The notes: generated from the letters alone by a model not told the origin. Shown: positions 15,164 through 24,160, counted from the first letter of the stretch. The stretch is DNA of 64,000 nt from Iphinoe sp. HA4291-MV1 (GCA_019359415.1 JAHHHH010000033.1:1-64000), one strand, 5' to 3'. A program made the numbers and translations.

Positions 15164-16672
15164 TTAGGAGGTTTGCCAAATAAGTAAAAAATTATTTGCT
15201 CCTCCGCCACCACCAGGAGCGATAGAGTTACCAGAACTTTGCATAGGTGTGCTCCCTGTACCCCCAAGTTGTTGAGAATCCACAAGGGCACGAACTTGAT
15301 AAACTTCTCCAGCGACCAGACCTGACTGAAATGTCCAACCATCTCGCCTAATCTGCCAAGAATCATTTACAGTCGGAAAATTATCCAGATAAAAGTCTCC
15401 ATAGTCCGTCCCTGAAGGGCTAGAACGAGTTAGGATAGCTCGGACAATTCCTCTGGTCTGGTTTCCGGCAAACGCCCCATTAAGTTGAAAAGTCTGTTTT
15501 GTATAAAAAAGATAATTTCCATTTATCGGGACAGTAAAATTTCCATTTGTATCAAGAACTGTTCCAACATTAATAACACGATTATCCCAAGCAATAATCG
15601 CTCGCGTAGCCAACGAGAGACTTAACTGGGCAACCCGTCGTGCGTAGACAAGAGGGTCACCCAATTTTGCAAAAGCAAGAGCCGCGATCGCATCTTCGAC
15701 ATATTGAGCCGTAGGTACTTCTTTTGGTTTGTCTGTTGTGGCTACAGGATACGAAAGAGTATCACGTTTGGTGGTTCCTGTAAAAGTTGCGTTCGCCCTT
15801 GGGGCGGCTTCTGCTTTCGTATAATAATTTGATAAATCAGGATTTGGGATACTGCTGATAGCATCTTTAACATCCCCTCTAGCAGCAGCCTCAGAACTGC
15901 CATTCCAAGTTGCTGGAGAATATCCTACAATTTGCGCTCCAGTACCTCCCGCATCCCCTTTCAAGGCTATAGCTTGCCAATAAGTATTTGCATAAGGAGA
16001 AACAATCGGCGGGGTCTGACCGGAACCAGATGATGCATTAATCCAAACATAACTATTTCCGTTATAAAAAGTGATGTCATTAAGGGTATAAGTGGTCCCC
16101 GCTTGATATCCTCCTTTGATGACAAATTTAGCGCTTATTCTATTCTTATAGGTCGGGTCTAAAGTAAGTAAATCAGCAATCCGGAATGTACTTATATCGA
16201 GATAGGGCTGTTGAGTGGAAATTCCCACAAGAGAACCAAATTCTACCACTGTTCCAACATTTGGAACAACCGCATGGAAAGCAGGTAAAGCAGATTGATA
16301 ACTGTTGGTCACAACACGGTCAAGCCGTTTACTTGTTCCATCATGGATACTTCCTGTATACCAGAAGGTATCTGTGTGTTGATGGTATGCACCTTCGTAA
16401 AGAGTGCCATCTAAAAAATAAAATTTAATCGTTTGGACAGATTTTAGAACTTCTGTAGTGTAGGTAATTCCTTCAGTTGTCACACCTCCAGTACCTACAT
16501 TTTGTGATTGAGGAACTGTCCCACTAAATGAGCTATTTGTAATTGTTAATTCAATAGGTTGACTAATGATTGTGTCAGGATTTGTTGATGTGTCCACCCA
16601 TACTGCGTCTGGAGTGAAACGGACAATTCCATTAAATGGAGTTCCGTTGAATTGTCCTTGAATGGTTGGCAT
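15164..16672 (-). CDS. Large tail fibre protein
   Basis: This 502-residue protein is beta-rich with Gly/Ser/Thr-rich linkers. Residues about 200-240 ('YNGNSYVWINASSGSGQTPP' and following) look like a carbohydrate-binding or fibre-spacer repeat. Around 285-330 there is a shaft-like 'YYTKAEAAPRANATFTGTT' segment. The C-terminal domain ('FTVPINGNYLFYTKQTF', then 'FLLIWQTS') is related in pattern to the C1q-like tip of the neighbouring fibre. A Gly run occurs near the C-terminus. It contains one of the few HIP1 sites in the element (15684-15691). Confidence 0.65.
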   Translation of the reverse strand: MPTIQGQFNGTPFNGIVRFTPDAVWVDTSTNPDTIISQPIELTITNSSFSGTVPQSQNVGTGGVTTEGITYTTEVLKSVQTIKFYFLDGTLYEGAYHQHTDTFWYTGSIHDGTSKRLDRVVTNSYQSALPAFHAVVPNVGTVVEFGSLVGISTQQPYLDISTFRIADLLTLDPTYKNRISAKFVIKGGYQAGTTYTLNDITFYNGNSYVWINASSGSGQTPPIVSPYANTYWQAIALKGDAGGTGAQIVGYSPATWNGSSEAAARGDVKDAISSIPNPDLSNYYTKAEAAPRANATFTGTTKRDTLSYPVATTDKPKEVPTAQYVEDAIAALAFAKLGDPLVYARRVAQLSLSLATRAIIAWDNRVINVGTVLDTNGNFTVPINGNYLFYTKQTFQLNGAFAGNQTRGIVRAILTRSSPSGTDYGDFYLDNFPTVNDSWQIRRDGWTFQSGLVAGEVYQVRALVDSQQLGGTGSTPMQSSGNSIAPGGGGGANNFLLIWQTS

Positions 16673-16736
16673 AAAATTAGTTTAAAGTATTAATATACCC
16701 TGTCTATAGTGTACAAAAATAAAGGTTGAAAGAATT

Positions 16737-17474
16737 ATGGGAGAAGCGAAAAGGAGAAAAAATTTAGACCCTACTTATGGTCAAAGTAAATATTATATTC
16801 CAAAATCTTCAGAAGATTATATTGAAAAATGTTTTGAATTTTTTGGTGGTCTTGTTAGATTCTACGTATGGAAGAACAAAATTTATGCCGGAAATCATGA
16901 TGGAAATATAAGAAAACCTATCGTACCATATCAAGAAGCTTCTCAATATTCAGAACAAAAAGAATTAATGGATGTAGCAGCCGAAGATTTAGAAGGGAGA
17001 GAAGATGGCGCTTGGGTTATATCATCAAAATTAACCAAATGGACACATTTACCTTTATCCTTTTCAGAAAGACTTGCCATAGCGCCTTATGATGAAAATG
17101 TATTAAATAATCTTCCATCTAATCTTCCTATGGCTCCAGTCTTACCACTTTTAGAAACTATTGAAAAACAGAAAAAAGAAACAGAAGTAAAAAAACAAGA
17201 TTTTCAATGTCTTGAAAATCCAGAAAAAATTATTGATGATTTATTTGATGGACAAGCAGTATCGAGTTCAATGGTTGCAGCAATAAATTCAGCGTTAAAT
17301 AAAGACCCGAAAAATTGCGAGTTTTGTATACGGCAAGCTTTTTCATGGTCTGGATATGTCTCAATTTCAGAACGAAAAGAAAGACTTGAAAAAGCTGGGG
17401 TAAAGTTAAGAAAAATGAATAGTAGTGCAGCCACAATATTACAAGACTCCTTGAAAAAAGTCTTAGCAAAATAA
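16737..17474 (+). CDS. Hypothetical protein with an MGEAKRRK N-terminus
   Basis: This 245-residue product begins 'MGEAKRRKNLDPTYGQ', an opening found on several unrelated small cyanobacterial proteins. It has a compact N-terminal region with Trp/Tyr residues, a Lys/Glu-rich coiled stretch near 145-160, and a helical C-terminus. It sits 6 bp upstream of the tail hub gene, so it may be a hub chaperone or accessory. I recognise no catalytic motif. Confidence 0.55.
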   Translation: MGEAKRRKNLDPTYGQSKYYIPKSSEDYIEKCFEFFGGLVRFYVWKNKIYAGNHDGNIRKPIVPYQEASQYSEQKELMDVAAEDLEGREDGAWVISSKLTKWTHLPLSFSERLAIAPYDENVLNNLPSNLPMAPVLPLLETIEKQKKETEVKKQDFQCLENPEKIIDDLFDGQAVSSSMVAAINSALNKDPKNCEFCIRQAFSWSGYVSISERKERLEKAGVKLRKMNSSAATILQDSLKKVLAK

Positions 17475-17480
17475 AAATGT

Positions 17481-20168
17481 ATGTACATCAGAGTCCCTAT
17501 AACCCGTGTAACAATAGGTAAAAAACTAAGTTTTGAAACGGGAGATGGGTTACTTGAAAGTGTCGAAGTTTCTAACTCAGAACAGGAACGAGCAAGTTCT
17601 TGTTCTTTTAGTTTCTTCGACCCTCAATTGAGATTTCTTAATCTCTTTATGACAAATTTTCAAACAGTTGGTGGAATACTGATACCCTCCAACTTGTTGG
17701 AAGACCCAACGAAAACAGTGACAACAACCACAGGAGGAGTATCAGCGAGTAACATAACTGGAAATTTAAGAGGAGATGATTTAGCCAAAGCTATCATTGT
17801 TGAATGCCGAAAAGATGGCGTTACCATGCCCGAACAGATAGCCTATATCTGTGCAACTGTGCAACGAGAAACAGATATGGGGCGTATCATGGTTGAACAA
17901 GGTAGCCGCGAATATTTCAACTATCTTGAAGGACGTTCTGATATAGGAAATACAAGCCCTGGAGATGGTTTTACCTTCCGTGGGCGCGGCTTTATCCAAC
18001 TTACAGGAAAAATCAACTATCAACGCTGGTCCAAAATTTTAGGAATAGATCTAGTAAATAATCCTGACCTCGCGGCAGAACCACGCTATGCTCTTCCAAT
18101 TTTGGTCATCTCCATGCGCGATGGACTGACCACAGGACGAAAACTGAGCCAATACATTCGACCGGGGTCTATTGATTTTTTCAATGCGCGACGGGTGGTC
18201 AATGCCCTTGACCATGCCGCAGACATCGCGGGATATGCCCGTCAATGGTTGGCAAAACTTCCAGCCTTAAGCACATCATTGCCGACTACAACCGCAACTA
18301 CAACAACCCCAACACTCGCCAGCACCGCGACAATTCAAAGAAACAATCAAACTGTAGATGTTAGCCAAGGTATTTTAATAAGGGTTGAATTAGGATTCAA
18401 TGACAGTGCAAATGCTACGATTTTTGATTACCTACTGACAGGGGTATCAGGAAGTAACGATATCCCTCATGTGACAAAGATAACTGGGCGACAAGTACGA
18501 TACGTCATCAGCAAAACCCCTAAAAAATTTACAGTACACAGAAACACAAGTATTAAGCAACTTGTTACAGCAATTGCTCAAAAAGTAGGAGCTAACGTTT
18601 CAATTGCTGATACCCCAGAAGTAAAAAAAATTTACGATGCCATTCGTCAGCAAGAAACTGATTACCAACTTCTGCTCAAACTGGCAAAGCAAAATGGGTT
18701 TTTTGTTCGAGGAGATGCCACAACACTTAAATTAGAGCAATTGAAAGCAGACGAGAAAACATTTGAGGTGAAGCGTGAGGCTCTACTTTCTGCAAACTGG
18801 GGTGAGGAGGCGAGTTCAGACCGGGTTCTAGTGGGACAAGCTGTACAAACAATTCAAACAACACAGATACCTACAGCGCAAACATCTAACACACAATTCA
18901 TCTCACCGACTACCGGCATAATTTCACGCGGCATTATACCGGATGTCCATTATGGACTGGATATTGCTAATGACACAGGTACTCCGGTGGTAGCTGCTGC
19001 TGGAGGAACTGTGACCTATGCGGGATTTAATGATGGGGGGTATGGAAACTTAGTTATTATTCAACACAATGCAACAACAGAATCCCGTTATGCACACGGG
19101 CAAAGAGTATTGGTATCAGTGGGGCAACAAGTAAGTCAGGGGCAAGCAATTCTTATCATGGATTCTACAGGAAATTCCACCGGACCTCACTTACATTTTG
19201 AAGTTCGAGTGAACGGGAAAACTATTGACCCCCTTACAGTTCTCCCACCTCTGGTAAATGGACGAATGGTAAGCAGTGGACGAACACCCAACAGCGATGC
19301 TAATGATACGGCTATAGTAGTCAGCAACGTCACACCAGGCATCCAAGCTTTAACTGCCAAGGCAGATGAAAGTAAAGGCATTGGAAAAGGATTTACAGGA
19401 GACTTGACAATCCTGACGGCACGCCAACCGGAAGCACTACAAATTCAACCAGGGAATATCATTAAGATTGCGGACAATGCTGGATATGGTGGAGCGCTCA
19501 CCAGAGAATACAGAGTAGAAAGCATTCGCCACACCTACAACAAATCAGGACTCGTAACTGCAATAAGTTTCTATCTTCCCGTTTCCGTCAAAATTCGGGC
19601 AACACAGACCTCTACAGCCTCCTCCATAAGCATTTCAGGAGGGGTATCAGGAGGAACACCAATACCTAAAAAGACTGGAACTTATATGTACTACTCACCC
19701 ACTGGACAAAAAGATGAGTTTGGGGCTGATTTATACAAACTTGCGTTAATCCAAAATGGTAAGGAGATGGAATCAGTAAATGCCGTGTCGGGATATAACC
19801 GATTAGGGAAAATACCTAGAAGCCAGGATTCAAGCGGAAGTGGTCGCAGATGCCCTACTGGAGTCTACAAGCTTGATCCAGTGAGGATTGGAGGGAATGC
19901 GGTTGGTGTCGGGAAATACTGGATTGCAGTTAACGGAACTGACCCGCGTTTCGCTATAGGGTTGCACTCGGATTGGAACAGGTATACTGGTCAAAGCGGG
20001 ACAAGTGGTTGTATTGGAATCATTGACCCTCCCGAAAGTGAAGGAGGGTATATTACTAGTTATACAAAAACTCTTCTGGTAGTTGCTTGGCGCAACTCAG
20101 GAGTTGACACTTTGGTTGTAAACCACGGGATAGAAGAAGATAAAAAATACTTACAAGGTTGGATTTAA
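17481..20168 (+). CDS. Tail hub (gpD-like) fused to GH19, M23 and L,D-transpeptidase-like domains
   Basis: This 895-residue protein begins with a gpD-type hub segment (1-65). It then has a chitinase-like glycoside hydrolase 19 region (about 97-265, with 'FRGRGFIQLTGKINYQRWS'). More hub sequence follows (about 290-455), then an M23/LytM peptidase (about 475-590, 'HYGLDIA' and 'GPHLHFEV'), and a third hub stretch (about 600-710). The C-terminal domain (about 735-890) has 'LHSDWNR' and 'GTSGCIGI', the His and Cys motif of YkuD-type L,D-transpeptidases. The protein probably sits at the tail tip and opens peptidoglycan during entry. Confidence 0.75.
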   Translation: MYIRVPITRVTIGKKLSFETGDGLLESVEVSNSEQERASSCSFSFFDPQLRFLNLFMTNFQTVGGILIPSNLLEDPTKTVTTTTGGVSASNITGNLRGDDLAKAIIVECRKDGVTMPEQIAYICATVQRETDMGRIMVEQGSREYFNYLEGRSDIGNTSPGDGFTFRGRGFIQLTGKINYQRWSKILGIDLVNNPDLAAEPRYALPILVISMRDGLTTGRKLSQYIRPGSIDFFNARRVVNALDHAADIAGYARQWLAKLPALSTSLPTTTATTTTPTLASTATIQRNNQTVDVSQGILIRVELGFNDSANATIFDYLLTGVSGSNDIPHVTKITGRQVRYVISKTPKKFTVHRNTSIKQLVTAIAQKVGANVSIADTPEVKKIYDAIRQQETDYQLLLKLAKQNGFFVRGDATTLKLEQLKADEKTFEVKREALLSANWGEEASSDRVLVGQAVQTIQTTQIPTAQTSNTQFISPTTGIISRGIIPDVHYGLDIANDTGTPVVAAAGGTVTYAGFNDGGYGNLVIIQHNATTESRYAHGQRVLVSVGQQVSQGQAILIMDSTGNSTGPHLHFEVRVNGKTIDPLTVLPPLVNGRMVSSGRTPNSDANDTAIVVSNVTPGIQALTAKADESKGIGKGFTGDLTILTARQPEALQIQPGNIIKIADNAGYGGALTREYRVESIRHTYNKSGLVTAISFYLPVSVKIRATQTSTASSISISGGVSGGTPIPKKTGTYMYYSPTGQKDEFGADLYKLALIQNGKEMESVNAVSGYNRLGKIPRSQDSSGSGRRCPTGVYKLDPVRIGGNAVGVGKYWIAVNGTDPRFAIGLHSDWNRYTGQSGTSGCIGIIDPPESEGGYITSYTKTLLVVAWRNSGVDTLVVNHGIEEDKKYLQGWI

Positions 20169-20224
20169 AGCGACCTTGGCTATCTTCCAACCTTATCATT
20201 TGTCTACCTATCTTAGATGAATGA

Positions 20225-20264
20225 TTTAGGCAACAGACCGCGAATCTGTTGCCTAAATTATTAT
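20225..20264 (+). terminator. Terminator after the tail hub gene
   Basis: A perfect 13-bp stem (20225-20237 with 20245-20257, loop CCGCGAA) is followed by a TTATTATTG stretch. Confidence 0.8.
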
Positions 20265-20291
20265 TGATTTAAAATATAACAAAATTGTTCC

Positions 20292-21521
20292 ATGACCAAG
20301 AAACTTATTGAAGCCCTCACTTCAGCAGTCCAAACTAAAGAAAATTTTGAAACTTGGCAAGACTTTGTCAACCAAGTTATCGAAATTGAGGGAGAAGCGG
20401 ATACTCCTCAACGTGTGGCAATTGGATTAAACACTAATCGAATAGAAATTGATGCCAACAACTTGACCTTAATTAGCAGTATCAATAATCTTCGAGTGTC
20501 CCTTCTAGAGTTGAAACTTGCTCTAGAATTTATAGAATATTTGCGCGAAGTGATACCCCCCATTGAAGAGGGCGGCTTAATCATCCCAGAAGACGGAGGG
20601 GGAGCAATTATTGATGATACAGTAACAGTCACAGATAAAACTTGGTCAAGCAATAAAATTCAATCGGGATTAAACACTAAGCAACCAACAGGCAACTATG
20701 TGCTTACCACTGATACCCGTCTCTCCGACGCTAGAACGCCCACAGGGGCGGCTGGAGGGGATTTAACTAGCACATATCCAAACCCAACCCTTGCAGCCCT
20801 TTCTATTGGCTCTATAGGTTCAAATTTCCTCGCCTCCGTGTCGGTGGATAGCAAAGGAAGAGTGACGGGTATCAATCCTTATAACCCGATTAAAGAAGGT
20901 TTCCAATTCCACCACTTCATTGGAGCAGCCGACCTTTTTAACGTCACTGGGACGGGTAGTATAGCAGGGTCGTACGGTGTAGGAACAGCCGCCCATCCTG
21001 GCATATATATTGTAAATTGTCAGCCAGTTTCCGGAAGTCCCAACCCCTCAAGTTTCTGTGCCCAAAAAGGTGCTTTCAATGCCATTATCCTGGGTGCAGC
21101 TATTTGGCGCTTCCGTGCTATCATCCGCATCCCAACGCTTTCCACAGGGTCAGATACTTTTAGCGCTTTCTGGGGACTTTTAGACTCTTCTGGAGCCTCA
21201 GCACCCCAGAATGGATGTATGTTTGTTCACGACAATACAAGAGGCTTGTGGTGCAGAAATTCGAGCGGTGGAACTAATACCGAAGCCTCAAGCGGGGTAT
21301 CAATGGTGGCAGGAAATTGGTACGACTGTGTCATTGAAATAAACAAAGCCGCTAACAGCGTGGTCTACTCTGTTAACGGCTCTGTTGTTCAAACTCTTAC
21401 TACAAATATTCCAACTGGAAATATTTCTTACGGCTTTCATTCCTACAAAGCTTCAGGACAACCAACCACCAGTAGAGGAATAGAAGCAGATTTTTACTCC
21501 CTCTACTGGAATTTTAACTAA
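20292..21521 (+). CDS. Tail fibre with a concanavalin/LamG-like C-terminal domain
   Basis: This 409-residue protein has an N-terminal helical region and a Gly-rich fibre shaft with 'TVTDKTWSSNKIQSGLN' and 'GAAGGDLTSTYPNPTLA', repeats common in phage collar fibres. The C-terminal half is a beta sandwich with 'WRFRAIIRIPTLSTGSDTF', 'GNWYDCVIEINKAANSVVY' and 'GFHSYKASG'. These resemble laminin-G/concanavalin-like phage receptor-binding domains. It converges with a zinc-ribbon gene that begins one base beyond its end. Confidence 0.7.
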   Translation: MTKKLIEALTSAVQTKENFETWQDFVNQVIEIEGEADTPQRVAIGLNTNRIEIDANNLTLISSINNLRVSLLELKLALEFIEYLREVIPPIEEGGLIIPEDGGGAIIDDTVTVTDKTWSSNKIQSGLNTKQPTGNYVLTTDTRLSDARTPTGAAGGDLTSTYPNPTLAALSIGSIGSNFLASVSVDSKGRVTGINPYNPIKEGFQFHHFIGAADLFNVTGTGSIAGSYGVGTAAHPGIYIVNCQPVSGSPNPSSFCAQKGAFNAIILGAAIWRFRAIIRIPTLSTGSDTFSAFWGLLDSSGASAPQNGCMFVHDNTRGLWCRNSSGGTNTEASSGVSMVAGNWYDCVIEINKAANSVVYSVNGSVVQTLTTNIPTGNISYGFHSYKASGQPTTSRGIEADFYSLYWNFN

Positions 21522-21683
21522 TTAATCAATCTTTTTTGCGATTTGACAAGCGAAACAAAACCATTCTTTACCCATTAAATCTTCCCGGATTCGTTTAACC
21601 ATCGTAGTTTGACAATTAGGACATTGTTGAATTTGAATGTAGATTTTCCCTTGTTTATACTGATTCATTTTGTTCCAAGACAT
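21522..21683 (-). CDS. Small zinc-ribbon protein, 53 residues
   Basis: The product has two Cys pairs (CPNC at 21-24, CFAC at 43-46) spaced as in zinc ribbons, with a basic segment between. A GGAG Shine-Dalgarno lies about 8 nt upstream of the ATG at 21683. It abuts the fibre gene at the 3' end and follows the next minus-strand gene by 13 bp. It may bind nucleic acid. It is shorter than usual ORF-calling limits. Confidence 0.65.
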   Translation of the reverse strand: MSWNKMNQYKQGKIYIQIQQCPNCQTTMVKRIREDLMGKEWFCFACQIAKKID

Positions 21684-21696
21684 TTCAGTTTCTCCT

Positions 21697-22200
21697 TCAA
21701 CTCATATGTAGAATGGACACTTGGCTGTACACCAAACTTAAAAACTGATATGCATTTGCTGAATGAGGAAAGGCATAACCAACTTTGACTGTATCTTTAC
21801 AAAAGAAAATTTGAATGCATTCAGCTTGAAACTTTTGAATCGCTTGTTCACTTACCCAGTCGGCTGTGTCATTTGCAGTTACTAACATGATGTATGACCT
21901 GTCTTTCAAAAATAAAGACTCAGGCTCAAAAATAAAATCGTACTGTTGAAAACCTTTAGGAAAAATTTCTTCGGGGTATTGGTCCCAATCAATAATAGAA
22001 CGTGCCCAAATGCACAGCAAATCAGCTAATGATAAATCTTCGTCTATTTGACTCTGCAACCGATTGAGTACTTCTCTTGGAACATACACACTAAAAGTAA
22101 CAGAATTTGAGTTCTTAATCGTGATTCCATTGTTCAAGAATACGTGGTATTTAGATGGAATAGAAGACTTTTTTGAATTCAAGAATAAGTTACCTAACAT
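21697..22200 (-). CDS. Hypothetical protein, 167 residues
   Basis: The ATG at 22200 is chosen over one at 22257 because it has GAGGTG at a good distance, while the longer form would run through the hairpin region. The sequence contains 'VYVPREVLNRLQSQIDEDLS' and a C-terminal 'YAFPHSANAYQFLSLVYSQ'. No family is recognised. It lies in a minus-strand run of small early-type genes (21522-24645). Confidence 0.55.
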   Translation of the reverse strand: MLGNLFLNSKKSSIPSKYHVFLNNGITIKNSNSVTFSVYVPREVLNRLQSQIDEDLSLADLLCIWARSIIDWDQYPEEIFPKGFQQYDFIFEPESLFLKDRSYIMLVTANDTADWVSEQAIQKFQAECIQIFFCKDTVKVGYAFPHSANAYQFLSLVYSQVSILHMS

Positions 22201-22240
22201 TGTTATCACCTCATTAATGGAAACGAAAAACTTTGAGTAG

Positions 22241-22269
22241 CTGATACCCACCCCCAAAGTGGGTATCAG
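22241..22269 (-). terminator. Hairpin built from two inverted copies of the TGATACCC octamer
   Basis: CTGATACCCAC (22241-22251) pairs perfectly with GTGGGTATCAG (22259-22269). It lies between two minus-strand genes. The downstream T-tract is weak and not immediate, so it could be a terminator, an RNA-processing site or a protein-binding site. Confidence 0.55.
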
Positions 22270-22278
22270 TAGACCGAA

Positions 22279-22932
22279 CTAAGCAGCAGGAAGTTGTTTA
22301 CGCATTGACGTAACTTTAGCAATCAGACGTAACCGAAGCTCGCCAATCTTACCCGTAGAATCTTCGCCTAAATCTGTTAACCATTTCTGCAAACTGACTT
22401 TTTTCATGTGGGAAATCTGCATCATGGTGGGCAAGACGGTAGGTGTCTCAACCTCCTTATGAATAATCATGGTTCCAGTAGGAATAGCAACAACTTTATC
22501 AATATCAGTTGGTTCTTGCTCCTCATCAACCACAGGCTCAACAGGCACTTCTAAAGCCTCTCCAGATGGGTCAGGCTCATCATCAGGGGTATCAGACTCT
22601 GTCGCCGCTTCAATAAAGCCAGCAGGGTCTTCGCGCTCAATAATACCCTTCACTTGTTCCAGGAAGAGCTTGAGGGCATCTCCAGCATCCTCTAGACCCT
22701 TAATCATAGAGACTGCCTGCTCAACTTGTTGCAGGGCAGAATCTGAAGCTTGCTGAGCATTTTCAACAGCAGCTCGCTCAACCTCAATTTGAGTCTGTAA
22801 TTGGCGTTGTTCATCAATGCGTTGACGAAGTTCTTCAATTTGCTGTTCGTAAGACCCGATACTGACTTCGATATCTGCAATCTGTGCAGATTTGGATTCA
22901 ACGATTGTAGAGAAAAGTGTAGCGTATGTCAT
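22279..22932 (-). CDS. Coiled-coil protein with a C-terminal SAP-like domain
   Basis: The first 105 residues of this 217-residue protein form a long coiled coil rich in Gln and Glu ('IGSYEQQIEELRQRIDEQRQ'). An acidic linker follows ('TPDDEPDPSGEALEVPVEPV'). The C-terminus has 'LQKWLTDLGEDSTGKIGELR', the helix-turn-helix layout of SAP DNA-binding motifs. It has its own promoter carrying the element operator box. A structural DNA-binding or chromatin-like role is possible, by inference. Confidence 0.6.
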   Translation of the reverse strand: MTYATLFSTIVESKSAQIADIEVSIGSYEQQIEELRQRIDEQRQLQTQIEVERAAVENAQQASDSALQQVEQAVSMIKGLEDAGDALKLFLEQVKGIIEREDPAGFIEAATESDTPDDEPDPSGEALEVPVEPVVDEEQEPTDIDKVVAIPTGTMIIHKEVETPTVLPTMMQISHMKKVSLQKWLTDLGEDSTGKIGELRLRLIAKVTSMRKQLPAA

Positions 22933-23018
22933 TTGTCGAGATTCCTTTGATTTTGTTGTGGTTAAATTACTGAGTGTAGGAAGACGGTGTTTGAAGCGCC
23001 CGTCACCTCACATTTTCG

Positions 23019-23047
23019 TTTTAACTTATTTGTCCGTGCTGTGTCAA
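23019..23047 (-). promoter_or_regulatory. Promoter TTGACA-17-TTAAAA with internal operator box
   Basis: On the minus strand the -35 is at 23042-23047, the spacer holds GCACGGACAAATAA, and the -10 is at 23019-23024. It drives the coiled-coil gene. Confidence 0.65.
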
Positions 23048-23066
23048 GAGACTTGAGGAAAAAATT

Positions 23067-23165
23067 TTAGAGCATTAGTTGAGCAAGATACAAGGCAGTT
23101 GCCCAAAAAGGACACATGAGAAGAATACTGCCAAAATATCGAAAAAGAAAAGTTAGAGAATTCAC
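23067..23165 (-). CDS. Possible small membrane peptide, 32 residues
   Basis: A GTG-initiated ORF encodes an almost wholly hydrophobic peptide with one membrane-spanning stretch ('FGSILLMCPFWATALYLAQ'). The upstream Shine-Dalgarno is weak (AGG about 10 nt away). It lies between the 69-residue gene and the promoter of the coiled-coil gene. It may be chance. Confidence 0.25.
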   Translation of the reverse strand: MNSLTFLFRYFGSILLMCPFWATALYLAQLML

Positions 23166-23201
23166 AATTTTGCTGCCTTGAATGGTAGACTCGAAACAAA
23201 C

Positions 23202-23411
23202 TTAAGCGCCTAATTCTTGAGCCGCCATACCAGCAAACATCATAGCCATTTCAGACCAAAGCCGAGCACGAGTAGCTGGGTTATTTTCTAAGTCTTTAAT
23301 ATCTTCCACAAGAAGTCTCAGTTCATCCACTTTGTCTGAAACTAAGTCAGTATGAAGCTTTGCGATTGTCAAGTAATTGCTGATTGTAGCTTGTCTTTCT
23401 GCTGGTGTCAT
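23202..23411 (-). CDS. Small hypothetical protein, 69 residues
   Basis: The start 'MTPAERQATISNYLTIAKLH' at 23411 is preferred because GAGGTAAG lies just upstream, while an alternative ATG at 23450 lies in the leader. The product is all-helical, with charged pairs typical of a short coiled coil ('SDKVDELRLLVEDIKDLEN'). The leader carries the GGTAACAAC sequence shared with other element genes. Function is unknown. Confidence 0.55.
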   Translation of the reverse strand: MTPAERQATISNYLTIAKLHTDLVSDKVDELRLLVEDIKDLENNPATRARLWSEMAMMFAGMAAQELGA

Positions 23412-23492
23412 GATTCTTACCTCGTTGTTACCTTGTTTGTTTAACCTCATATCTGGCGTGACCAGATAAAGTGAAATAAATGTGCTACTTTT

Positions 23493-23804
23493 TTAACTGG
23501 CACTCTTAGCAATTGCAAACTTATAACGGGGATGTGACGTGTGGCGATAATGTTCTCGAATTTTTGACACAAAATCAGTCGGTTTAGGAGAAGTACCCGT
23601 CAGCTTACAGTATTGAAAAGCAATTGCGGCTGCGTACTTGCTGACGATTACCCAAGATTTTGTCTTCCGCATGTCAAGGACGTGAGCGCGGTCAGCTTCG
23701 TCAAGAATAAGACATTTGGCAAATGCCTGTTTCAGTATTTTGTAATCGATATTCTCTAATCTGAGTTGTTTGAGTGCTCGTTCTTTGATTTCTGTACGTT
23801 TCAT
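23493..23804 (-). CDS. Hypothetical protein, 103 residues
   Basis: This basic helical protein starts 'MKRTEIKERALKQLRLENID', and its later part is rich in aromatic and basic residues. GAGGTAACAAC precedes the ATG at a suitable distance. It has a dedicated promoter with an operator box at 23841-23869. No family is recognised. Confidence 0.55.
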   Translation of the reverse strand: MKRTEIKERALKQLRLENIDYKILKQAFAKCLILDEADRAHVLDMRKTKSWVIVSKYAAAIAFQYCKLTGTSPKPTDFVSKIREHYRHTSHPRYKFAIAKSAS

Positions 23805-23840
23805 AATTGTTGTTACCTCTTTTTCTTAACCCCATGCCTT

Positions 23841-23869
23841 ATTATTGCACGGACAAATAAAATTGTCAA
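23841..23869 (-). promoter_or_regulatory. Promoter TTGACA-17-AATAAT with operator box in reverse orientation
   Basis: On the minus strand the -35 is at 23864-23869 and the -10 at 23841-23846. The last 14 spacer bases read TTATTTGTCCGTGC, which is the box flipped relative to the promoters at 2268 and 23019. Confidence 0.7.
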
Positions 23870-23880
23870 CAGGTACAACA

Positions 23881-23909
23881 AAAAAGCTAGCAGAGTAAAG
23901 CTAGCTTTT
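23881..23909 (-). terminator. Bidirectional terminator
   Basis: AAAAGCTAGC (23882-23891) and GCTAGCTTTT (23900-23909) form a 10-bp stem, with A/T tracts on both sides. It follows the 67-residue gene on the minus strand. Confidence 0.75.
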
Positions 23910-23921
23910 CTAAAATTTTAG

Positions 23922-23934
23922 TAACCAATGGTTA
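23922..23934. promoter_or_regulatory. Border palindrome copy 5 (TAACCAATGGTTA)
   Basis: This copy overlaps the stop codon of the 67-residue gene and lies between that gene and its terminator. Confidence 0.6.
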
Positions 23935-24135
23935 GCGAATATCTTGAAACCATTGATTAAAGACAACTGGAGTGAGCTTACCATTAGCATGTTGTTCTAT
24001 CCAGTACTCTAATTGAATCGCAAAGCTTTCTGCTCCTTTCTGTACCAACTTATCCTTATGAAGCCATCGAACCTCATCTTTACCTTTGACATCAAGACTA
24101 TAAAGTTGCCGAAGTTTTGCGATAATAGCACACAA
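23932..24135 (-). CDS. Hypothetical protein, 67 residues
   Basis: This small helical protein contains 'AESFAIQLEYWIEQHANGK' and ends 'FNQWFQDIR'. It is driven by the promoter at 24228-24256 through a leader that can fold into a hairpin (24161-24217). Its stop lies inside border palindrome 5. Function is unknown. Confidence 0.5.
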   Translation of the reverse strand: MCAIIAKLRQLYSLDVKGKDEVRWLHKDKLVQKGAESFAIQLEYWIEQHANGKLTPVVFNQWFQDIR

Positions 24136-24160
24136 AATAGATAACTCAATGCTCGTATTG

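Noticed and set aside
22979-23040. Possible tRNA or structured RNA between small minus-strand genes.
   Set aside because: No cloverleaf can be drawn; the conserved bases belong to the promoter with the operator box.
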